Positions 27,801-39,800 of a DNA stretch of 64,000 bases are shown here, piece by piece. The translations under genes were made by a program, and so were the position numbers. The notes under the pieces are model-generated. The model searched no databases. It was not told the origin of the DNA and was given only the letters and a program-made list of their open reading frames with translations. Every line of letters begins with the position of its first letter. The first letter of the stretch is position 1. The stretch is from Nectonema munidae (lineage: Eukaryota > Nematomorpha > Nectonematoida > Nectonematidae): NCBI GenBank assembly GCA_030549495.1, contig JAUIRK010000288.1, positions 434,001 through 498,000 on the forward strand, in the 5' to 3' direction.

Positions 27801-30800
27801 AAAAAAAAAAAAGAATTTGAAAATGTATTTTTAAAAAATTATTTCTCTGTTTATTAGAGGTGAATAATTTAAAAAAACACATAAACGGGATAAAAATAAT
27901 CAAAAAAATCATCATTATTTATATTTTCATAAAAAACTTATAAGTTTATAAAAATACTTTCTAGCTACTTCATGAGAAAGATTTTTGTAATAAAAACTTA
28001 ATGGGTGGAATTCCACCCAACAGAACGGTGATGTTTGCCTTTGTGATTTTATTGCGTTTGGCAGTTTTTAGCAAAGGCGGGTTCCTTTCTCCTCAAATTT
28101 CATAATTTTTGGTCCCCATATATCAAAACCCCAGATGCTGCAAATGCCGAGGCAGGGAACAAGGATAAGCTCTTGTCCCCCTCGAAATTTCTCATAAGGC
28201 CTGCGTCGTAAAGCCTCTTGCAGTGAATCTCTAGATCTGCCTTCCGTTGCTGAGTTGTTTCAAACTAAACGATCTAGAGGTGAAAAGCGAATTAGTAGGC
28301 GTTTTAACCTACAGCATCGGGTAGAGCATGCTCATTAGCCTTGGCTGGCAGATGTTCTAGGAGAGAGCAACTCTGATATCAAACTACCGCTGCCTTGGGG
28401 GTATAGCTTTTGACTAAGCAAAGGCTAAGGGTTTCCACCCCCTAAAACAAAATGGTTGGCCTCAGGAAGAGCATCCGGCTATAAAACTACGCTTCAATTA
28501 AAATGCCATGATCAAAAACAATAATGGGTGGGGTACAGCCCAAAGTATCCCGTGGGCAACTCTATCAGCCTACGTCAAAAAGAAAAATAGTGAAACCAAA
28601 GAGAGTGCTAGGAATGGTATTGATGTTAAGTCAAGAGAAAATAGAAATGATGAAAAAGGAAGGATAAAGAAACATTTGTTGGTACAATGATTTAATTGAA
28701 ATGTAGGTACAATGACTGGAAAAGGGTTAGAGATTGCTAAAGAAATCCTTAAAAGAAATATAGATGTATTGTGTGTCCAAGAGACAAATGGGGTGGGAAT
28801 TCAACTAAAGAGATTGGAGAAGGCTTCAAGATTTTTTATGCGGGTGAGTCAAACAGGAGAAATCGAGTGGGGTGATTTTGTCGCAAAACTACAAGATTAA
28901 TGTTATTGAAATAAAAAGAATCGAGGATAGAATGATAGGAGTAAAACTAAAAGGACAAAATTGAATTTTTTTGTGTAATTTCAGCCTATGCACCTCAAGC
29001 AGGTTTTAAGGAAGAAGAGAAGTTGGCTTTTGTCCAAATTTAGAAGGTATGATTGACGAAGTAATGGAGAATGAAAGTGTGATAATCGGAGCTGACTTGA
29101 ATGGAGATGTGGGTGATGACCGAAACGGGTATTCTTTGGTGCATGGAGGGCGTGGTTACGGTAAAAGAAATGAAGAAGGTGAGAGAATATTAGATATTGC
29201 CCAGAGGAAAGAACTTTATATTTGTAATACCAAGTTTAAGAAAAAGAAAGAACATCTTGTTAAGTGGAGGTAAAATGAGTCAAATAGATTATTTCATGGT
29301 CAACGAAAAAGAAATCAAATATGTTAAAGACTGTAAAGTGATACCTAGCAGCGATATTGTGAACCAGCATCAATTGTTGGTAGTGGATTTGTGGGAAAGA
29401 AAAATAAAGAGCCAAAAGTGAAGAAGATCGACAAAATAAAAGTATGGAAACTACAAGAGCCTAAAGTGATGAAGGAATTTAAACATAATATGGACAGAGG
29501 AAAAATTACCGTGTGAATGGAAGAAGAGTATGATCGTGCCGATATACAAAAAGGAAGGAGATGTTTTAGACTGCAGCAGTTATCGTGGAATTAAGTTATT
29601 GGAACACCCTTTCAAACTTTTTGAAAGAATTTTGGAAAAAAGACTACGAAAAATAATGAAAATTGATCCCAAACAATTTGCTTTTATGCCAGGTAAAAGC
29701 AGAGTTGATGCAATATTCGTGGCGAAACAACTGATAGAAAAAAGTCTGGAAGGAGACATGTATGTTTATTGTGGATTTATTGATATTGAGAAGGCTTATG
29801 ACAGGGTCCTAGAGATCTACTTTATGCTTGTTAGAAGAAGAAAGAAGTACCAGAAAAATTAGTAAGGTTAGTAATGGAAATGTATAAAAACAGTAAGATT
29901 GGAGTTAGAACACTAAATAGAATATCTAGAGAATTTGGAACAAAAGTTGGTTTACATCAAGGATCAGCTCTGAGCCCACTTTTGTTTACCATCATTTTAG
30001 ATGTAGTTTCTGAAGAGCTCAGAGCAGAAGAACTTTGGGAGTTGCTGTTTGCTGATGATTTGGTAATTCTGGAAGACAGTAAAGAAAAGCTACAAAATAG
30101 AATTGTCCTGTGGCAAACATGTCTAGAAAAAGTAGGCGTAAAGTTAAATGTTAACAAAACTGAAACCATGGTATGTAGTAGAAGTGGAAATGTATCAGTT
30201 AAAGTTGTAGGCCGGAATGGAAAAAGATTGAACCAAGTAAGTAGTTTCAAGTATTTGGGTTCTCAAATTGCAGAGAATGGGACTTGTGAGAAAGAAGTGC
30301 AGGCAAGAATAAATGCGAGCTGGATGAAGTGGAAAGAAATGAAACCTGTGCTCTACGATAAAAGAATCCCACTGAAATTAAAGGCAAAAATAGATACAAC
30401 AATCATCAGACCGGTTATGACTAATGGAACAGAATAAATAACTTTAAAAAAGAAGGATGAAAAAAAGTTTGACACAATAGAATTGAATATGTTGAGGAAA
30501 ATACTAAGAATATCGTTGAAAGATGACAAGGGATGATCGCGGCCGTTCCTAATATGCTAAAATTTCCATATTAAAATTTTTTAGCTACCTTAATATGTCT
30601 TTATTTTCATCGTAATTCTTATAATTTTCTTTCTACATCCATTTATGTAAGGGTCCTTTTATCTACTCAGGTTCTAGCAAAGAAAAGGGGCTAGCTAGCA
30701 TCTTTAAATTTTAATTTTCTGAAGTACTACTATCATAGTACCTTAATTCCAAAAGTTGGTATTGATAAGTATTAAAAGTAAATTAAATAAATGGCATCTT

Positions 30801-33800
30801 ATAACTGTATCAACCCTTCCATAAAACTGATATTCTAAACAGTCCATATATCTCTATAACACTAGGCCATTTTCCTGAAAAATGTTTCTCCAAGCTAAGC
30901 AAGAGTACTATATAGCCCTTGAACAACGGAATCAATAGCTCTATTATTTTTTGAATTACAGTTCTTCAATGAATTACAGCACAAAGAAACTTAAAACTAA
31001 AAAAAATCCAAAAATAATAATTCTCTCTCACTGCTATTCACTCTTTGCTCCTTTTATTCAAATACTCTGAGCTATCTTCGCCACTTTCAACCGTTTAAAA
31101 AGACTTTCTAACAAAAAGATCGTATTTTCCCCCTGTTAAGGTGCCTATGAACTTTACTAGTATACTTGTCTATTACGAATCCTACAAAAATGAAATCAAT
31201 TAGCTTAGACGATATGATATAAGTTAAAAAAAGTCCAACAAATATTAATACACTCAAGTGCTGGGAGCGTAAAGTGCTCTCCTCCCTCTTTTTCACGCAT
31301 ATAAGTTTTTATAAATATTTTTAATGTGATATATATATTTCAACTGTGGTGATGTCCATATTTTTTTTTATCAAATTCAATCAAACCTGTCAAAAAATTG
31401 ATTTATATTTGACAGCTTATCAAAAGAACTTTTTATTTAAATAATTATATAAAGTTTTTTACACATATATACCCATTTTCAAGTATGCTGAATTCAGTGG
31501 TGATATTTATTTTTTATCAAAATCAATTCAACGTATCAAAGAATGGATTAAAGCTGTCAATCAACGTCAAATATATAAACTTGAAAATAAATTCTACTTG
31601 AAGTATTTCTCTGGTAATTATTTTCTTAATTTATTCAATACACCAACTTTACGTGTTTAATTCACTCAAAATATTTCATTTCTCAGTAAATTAGCTATCT
31701 CGATAAGGTGTCGCTCGTTTTGGCTACAAATTCGTTATCTTAATAGTAGATAATAGTATTTATAATTTAACAATATTATAAAATGAAAGTATAAAATTCA
31801 AAGCAAACAAAAGGAGTAATTTCAATAATTTTAAAGCATATAAGGAAACTTAAAACAAAAGAGTATATTTCATAAAAAAAATAAAAATAGTTAAGAAAAA
31901 CTTAAAAATTTCAATTACTAAAAACTTAGTTTTTGATCATTTAGTTTTGGGCATGTACTTTTCTTTCTACACTTTTAAACATTCCATATTTTCTAAAATA
32001 GGGATATTTAAAATTCCCAACACTTTTAAAGAAAAAGATCTTTAACTACTTCACGGATTTGAATATCTATTCACAAAGACTTTTGCTAAAAATAGAAGGC
32101 ATTGGAGTTGGAGATGCCGTGGAAGCAAAAAATTTTAATTATGATAAACACTAATCAGAGAAAAAAGCTTGGTAGTGTAAAGATGCGCAAACATCACGTA
32201 GCGCAAGTGTAAGGGAGCGCAAACGTCAAATAGCGCAGGTGTGTGAGTGGGCAAGTGTAAGTTGTGCAAGTGAACGACTACCATTTGTATCCTATGTTAG
32301 CGACATAAGTAGATCTTACATTAACTATGTTAGTAACAAGGGTGGATCTGGGAGGAAATGTATTCTGCCGAAAAATTCGGAGCGAGCGCCGCTATCGCAA
32401 GAACCATTACTTGAAATTAAATACGCGACTCGAAAGTATTAAGCTTTTAAAAGAAGACAGCTTACCACCACAAGAGCCATCTGGTAGCTTAGTAAAGCCA
32501 TCCTCGCATTCACAATAATAGCCACCTTGTATATTCACACATTTGGATTTCATAGGACACACTGAAACTGCTTCACCACAGTATTCATCTAGAAATAGAT
32601 TATTTATTTCAAAGGAAGAAGGCATATTATTATAATTTAGCTAGATGTTCTGTAGATCATTGTGGCAACATTTTTTCAATTCACTGAATTTACACTTTCA
32701 CATGTTAAATCTACTCTTAACTCTAAGTCTGATAAGTCGATTTGTACTTATCTCAAAGTAAGTAAGCTGTCTTATCGATAAATAATGGCTTTTAATTACT
32801 GTCTGTATTGAGCAACCAATTTAGTGTTTTGTAAACAAAAAACTTTAAATTTTCATTTTCTTAAAATTTTAATAAAATGGAGTAAAAACTTTTTGCTTCT
32901 AATGAATATTGAAAAATAAATATTTTTTTTTTGAAAATAATTTAGCTTCAAAATAAAAATATTTAAAAACATTTTAACCACTTGATTCAAATATATAAAA
33001 TTGCATTGAAAATGAAAAGAGGCTTAGTCTCCAAAATTCTGTTCTGAAAAGACCTTATTCCTTAATTTGCTCAATAATAATTTGCCAAAACTTTATGTAT
33101 GACAAAATGGTGTCAAATTCGGAATTTTTATTCTTGTTACTACCTACTAAAACCATAAAAGTATGAAGAGAAAATACAAGCTCTTATAAATTTTAGTCAC
33201 TATAACACATTTTTACCCGAATTTATTTGTAGCTGTAATTTGATATATGCGTGGGCTGGCAAAGGAAAACGGGAGACAACATGCCTATCCATAAAAAAAT
33301 TAATATATATATATATATCATAACCTGTACGTTTGAACGAGGGTAGACAACTTGAGTGTCATCTACAACCTGTATACTACGATGATTCATCTTCAACCTG
33401 TATACTACGATGGTTTCTATTCCATGTACAAATAACTAAGGAGACAATGTTCAACTTTCTGTTCACATTCTGCTAGATGTAAGATTTGATATACCTCATT
33501 CGGGGAGACGATGCTACATAAGTTATTACCTATATACATTATACCTGTATACTACGATGGTTCATCTCCAACCTGTATACCGCGATAATTCATCTCCAAC
33601 CTATCAGTTCATATTTTGCGGGATGTAAGATTTGATATACCTCATTCGGGGAGAGGATGTTAGATAAGTTATTAATTTTTTCACGATATTAAATAATATA
33701 TTTTATCAAATAATCAAAATTAAATTCTGTAATCAAAGAATCGAAAAATATTCTTTAAAAAATCAAAAAATATCAAACTTTCTGTTCATATTTTGCTACC

Positions 33801-36800
33801 TCAAACGATGTTACAAAAGTTATTACCTATACTTTGCAATTTACACGATTTTAAATATTATATTTGTCAAATAATCAAAATAAAATTCTGTAATCAAAGA
33901 ATCGAAAAATATTCTTTAAAAAATCAAAAAATATCAAACTTTCTGTTCATATTTTGCTACCTCATACGATGTTACAAAAGTTATTACCTATACTTTGAAA
34001 TTTGTACGATTTTAAATATTATATTTGTCGAATAATCAAAGAATCGAAAAATGTTCAAATCAAAAAATATTTATTCTTTTTAAATATATCGTTGGCTCCC
34101 CTTACTTTTAGTTTCGTATGTGCATAATTTGATAAAAATTAATTATTAAAGACTAGGTTTATCTTTCAATTTTAAAAGTAAGGGGAGCCAACGATATATT
34201 TAAAAAGAATAAATATTTTTTGATTTGAACGTTTTTCGATTCTTTGATTATTCGACAAATATAATATTTAAAATCGTGCAAATTTCAAACTATAGGTAAT
34301 AACACATAAAATATAAATTTCAAGTGAGTTAATGTACTTTTATAAATAAATGATTTTGTAAAAAAAAAATTCGAAAAAAAAATACCATTTTTTATAAAAA
34401 AGGTTTGAATTTTCAAAAAGTTGACATTTTTGATTCAAAAATTTTACATCAAAAGAAATTTTTTTTTTCTAATTTTGTCATCATTTTATTCAAAATTGCT
34501 TAAATTTTATATTAAAATTTTAAAATTTTGAAAAATATTTATTTTTGATATATTTTTTTTGATTTTAACAATTTTTAAAAAAACTTTGTGTCGATATTTT
34601 CAAATTTTTAACTTTTAAAGAAAATTTTATGCGAGAAATTTTTTTAAAAACATTTTAAACCATGCGCATCTTAAAGAGCATCCTTTTACCTACATTTTTG
34701 AATTATTTTTGGTTTTGATACAAATTCAAAATTTTTTTTATCAGCCCTTGAACAATATGCACAATTTTGCTATTTTTCACTATATTTTAGCGTCTAAAAT
34801 GAAGAATGAAATTTTTTTTTACATTTTTTTTGCATATTCATAAAATAAACCTATTATTTAAACATACTACGATGAAAAATTTGGAAAATATATTTTTTAT
34901 TTTTTTAAAAAATTGTAAGGGTCGACCCCTACAAAATTTTTGAAAAATTTCAAACTTATCCAATTTTTAATTTTAATATCTCATTTTAAAGGAAATTTTA
35001 TACTGATTACGAAAATGTAAAAATATTTTAAATTAATTTTTTAAAATACTTTTTTTAGCCTTTGAACTTGAAAAAATGACAAAAATTCCAACTTTGACCT
35101 CAAAAAAAATTAAAAAATCAACCGATTCATTTCAAACAAATTACATATTCGGAATCAGCGTATCAAACTCTATTAGAATACGTTTTAAAATTTTTGAATT
35201 TTCCATTTTTTTAATTTTCGATTTTTCAGGCCCTTTCAAACGACCTCAAAATTATGACTTTACATATATTCAACAAAAAAGCAAGTTTTATATATTTCTA
35301 GAATTCTCTTATCATTCTAAATAACAATATTAATTTTATTTTACCATAAATCTTTTTATTCAAAAAAAATTCATATATATTTGTATTTTTTGTATACGTA
35401 TATAATGTACTTAATTTAACCAATCAAAAGAATTCATTTGCATTAAAAAAGTTTTTCATTCTCATATATCCAATTCAATTAGCTGATGATTGGTTTATTC
35501 ATTCTTCTCCAAAAAGATAATAAATTTGTATGTTACTATTTCAGATCTATATTTTTAATAAAACAAGATTCTTTATTAAAGTTGTTTTTTTAATTTATAA
35601 ATTTTGTAATTTACATTTCTATAAATTGATACCTACTTTTGATAATTTTTAAATAACTAAAGTTTATAGATTTCTATTAAATCTGAATTATAAATTTTAT
35701 TTTTCAATAATAGATTTCTTTAATCTACATTATTTAGTTTATAAATTTTATTTTCCAATAATAGATTTCTAATCTAAATTATTTAGTTTATAAATTTTAT
35801 TTTTCTAAATTTTATTTTTTAAGTATGAGATTTCAATAGATTTAAATCTATTAATTTTTAAATAAATAGATCTTTCTACTTTTGATTAAGGTTTTTTAAA
35901 TTTAATATATAGATTAAATATAATTTATTTATATTGTCTGCTTTATTTTATTTTTAATGATAATCTTCTTTGCTAATTCTATAGATTTAATACGAATCTA
36001 TTTTTAATTTAAATAAATAGATCTTTCTACCTTTGATTTATGTTTTTTAGATTTTATATAGTAAAAAATAAATTATAATCATATACTTAATTTATATTGT
36101 CTCCTTTAAAATATTTTTATGATTATCAAATTTGCTAATTCGTTATTTTAAAAAAATTAAGGCTTTTCTAGAATTTATATAGTAAATTACTATTATAATA
36201 TACTTTTTTAATATTCTTTCCTTTAATTTATTTTTAATGATAATCTAATTCCACCCAATGATCTTTACAGGTGTACCAATGATCATTACGAGTTCATTGA
36301 TGGTATCTATAATCCCGGTACCAATGATCTTTTGAGTATACCTAGAATCCCGGTACCAATGATATTTAAGGGAACCTAGAATCAAGGGGGTACCAATGAT
36401 CTTTCACAGGACCTAGAATCACGGGTGTACCAATAATCTTTAACAGGATCTAGAATCACGGGTGTACCAATAATAATCTTTAACAGGATCTAGAATCACG
36501 TGAGTACCAATGATCTTTAACTGGACTAGGACCTTGGATCACGCGGTACCAATGATCTTTCACAGGACCTAGCATCACGCGGTACCAATGATCTTTAACT
36601 GGACCAGGACCTTGGATCACGCGGTACCAATGATCTTTAACTGGACCTAGAATTAACTGGACCTATGAATCACAGTACCAATGATCTTTTACAGGATCTA
36701 GAATCACGGGGGTACCAATGATCTTTAACTGGACCTATGAATCACAGTACCAATGATCTTTCACAGGGCCTAGGATCACGCGGTTCCAATGATCTTTAAC

Positions 36801-39800
36801 TGGACTTAGAATCACGCGGTACCAATGATCTTTAACTGGACCTATTATCACACGGTACCAATGATTTTCACACGTCCTAGAATCACAGTACCAATGATCT
36901 CTACGAATGATCTTTCACGCGTCCTATATTTTTGACATTTAGAATCCTACGTCTCGATCGAAGCGAGAGACAAACACAGGGACCGTCTAGTATATTACAT
37001 AAACATTTCAACCAATCATATAGTTTTTATGAAATAAAACTGCAATTTCAAAGTTAAGTTTTTTAACTTTTAGGTAGAATTTTTGAAATGTGGCTTTCAA
37101 TATGTATGTAAAATATTTTTTGAAAATTTTTATTTTAACTATATTTTTTAATCATTTTACGATTTACACATTTAAATATATAATAAGGCTGACAAGTTGT
37201 CTCCCCGGAGGTCTTGCCAGACCCCTGATAAGGTCTGGCAAAATTCTCTCCTTCGAGGTCTTGCCACACCTCTGATAGATTATTATATATAAAAATTTAA
37301 AAACACGAAATTTAAAAACATTTTGTTTCAAAATTTTTCTATAAAAATATGTACACATGTTAAGAACATAGTTAAGGTTTATAAGGCAAACTTTAAAAAA
37401 AAATGACAGAATAATTTCAGTTTTATAGGCTAATAAAACCTTGTTGAAGGTACCTTTTAATAAAGCATATAAGTGGCCTGCAAAACCAAGCGAGACGATA
37501 AAAAGAAACAACGAAATGTATAGAAAGTATATTTAACATATAAAGTATAGCGTGTTTGTCAGACCTTATTATATGCTTAAATATATAGTTTCGATTTTTT
37601 TGATCAACTTTAGAAAATCAATTTCCAATGTAAATATCTCAATCAAAACTTGCATCGTTTTTAATATGGTGCTAGATACAAAATATATAAAATCTCTAAA
37701 AATTAAAAAAAAAATAACAAAGCTATGATCACAAAAATTTCAACTTGTTTATGTCATTCCCAAACTGTATACCACGGTGATTCCTATTCCATAGTTTGCT
37801 ATGTGCAAGTTTTGATATAAATGATCGGTGGGACAAGGTTCAACTTTCTCTTCATATTTTGCAAGATGTAAGATTTGACATACCTTATTCGAGGAGACAA
37901 TGTTACAAAAGTTTTTAACTATATTTTTGCAATTTGCACGATTTTAAATAATATTTTCATCGTTGGCTCCTGTTACTGTTAGTTTCCTATATGCATGCTT
38001 TGTTAAAAGTGATTAGAGAGACAAGGTTTATCTTTCTATTCTATAACAGGAGTTATAGAATAGGAGGACAACGGGGTTAAAGGCATTGTGTTTTTGCATA
38101 TTCTTTCAATTACCTAGATTTTGCTGTGCTTCTAATTTAATACTTTCCATGATTGCTCCTTCTTTGATTTGAATTAATAAAAAGTAGACGACGATTTGGT
38201 AAAAATTATTGTGTTTTTGAAAAAGGATAAGGAGTCCGTTTTAATGACCTCTATATCATAGTGATACTATAACGAAATATTAGAAAAAGGAAAATAGATT
38301 TTTGGGCTTAGGGTTAGGGTTAGATAATATCATTTTTAAAATAACATTATGCAAAAAGAATATGAGATTTTTTGGGTTATGGTTAGATAATGTCATTTAG
38401 ACAAAATATTTGCAAAAAGAATAGGATATTTTAACGTTATGGTTAGGATTAGATAATGTCATTTTTAAAATATATTTTCCAAAAGTGAAATTTTAATTTT
38501 GTTGGATCCGGCATTACCAGCAATAAATTAAAAATTCATTGCATTCGAATAAAGCTCTTCTTTGTTTTTACCAAATTGCTACAGTCAACAGAATAAAAAA
38601 GTTTCACTTTTGAAAATATTTTTACATGGAAAATTTTCAATGGATGTTTACCTATATGTTTTTGAATGATTCGTTTTATTTCAACTATGATCTTGTACGT
38701 TTCTCATTTAGATAAATGTTTCAACTACAAATACTTTTTTGTCATCTTAAGTGAACAAAAATTCGTTAAAATATAGATCGATAAAAAATTGGAATGTGTA
38801 TCTAATTGAATTTTTGGATTTTTTTCATTCATTTTCAATTTTGAAAACTAAGTTGAAAAAAAGTTTTATTTCCCATTATGAGTATTTCTGTGCTAAGCCT
38901 GATTGTTTTGTTTGCAAATCCTCAAGTTTTATTACTCAATCTGTCTTATTTCTTATATATATATATATATATTGTTTAGAAGTAAAATATTTGCTTGAAT
39001 CATTTTCTTTTAGAGCTTATTAAACTGGATCATTCTGTTGAACACAGCAAAATCTCTAATGGAAGTTTGACTCTTTGTTGTTTATAATGTACAAACTCAA
39101 TGATATATAATTTTCTACATAATTATTATTTAGTAAGTATTGTAGCAAAATTATGATATTTATATCTTGATGATCCAATTGTTTTTTATTTCTTTCTAAA
39201 GCATTACTAAAACGGTTTTGAAAGCATTGACATGCTTTTGCAAGTGTTCTTTTGTTAAATACATTTTGCAATCTCCTTCTATACATTTCGTTGTTTCTTA
39301 CTCTTTCCTCCAGGGGTCCTGCCAGACCACTGATATATAAGTAGATACAACATTGTGAAAATGTGCACGGGTTTGGAGTATGTTATAGATAAACTGCAAA
39401 AAACCTTGGCTACAAATTATTATTCGTTTTTTGATAAGATTTTACAATTTAATTTATAATTACACTCTTTGCGTGATATTAAATTTTGTCTTTAATTTTT
39501 GTGTGCAGTTATATCTTAGTGGTGCGTCTAAATTAGTACTTTTAACGATTATTATTGTTATCATCTCGTAAAATATAACTATGCCTATGAAAACTTCTTC
39601 CAATTGAGAATAGCTTGCATTAAAATAGTGGTAGCTGTACTCTACGTTACTAAAGTTCTAGGAAATTTCATATGTTATCAATGTATCAAGGTGTACAAAA
39701 TTTCATTAAAAATTTTGATTGAAAGTAAGATTTTGAATTTTATCGACTTTGTAAATAAGATATTTGGCAAAAGCAATTATGCTTTTTATGTTTCATATAC

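Noticed and set aside
29957-30250. 97-aa minus-strand open frame
   Set aside because: It is the shadow of the RTE reverse transcriptase on the other strand.
2394-34035. The same 80-aa open frame at 2,394 and 33,793
   Set aside because: It repeats because element A repeats; it spans tandem 161-bp units and has no protein features.
38305-38330. Telomere repeat
   Set aside because: Only two TTAGGG copies inside a 70-bp tandem repeat.
38751-39023. 90-aa frame with CAKPDCFVCK as a possible zinc-binding exon
   Set aside because: It is on the opposite strand to the gene, low complexity around it, and no family match by eye.
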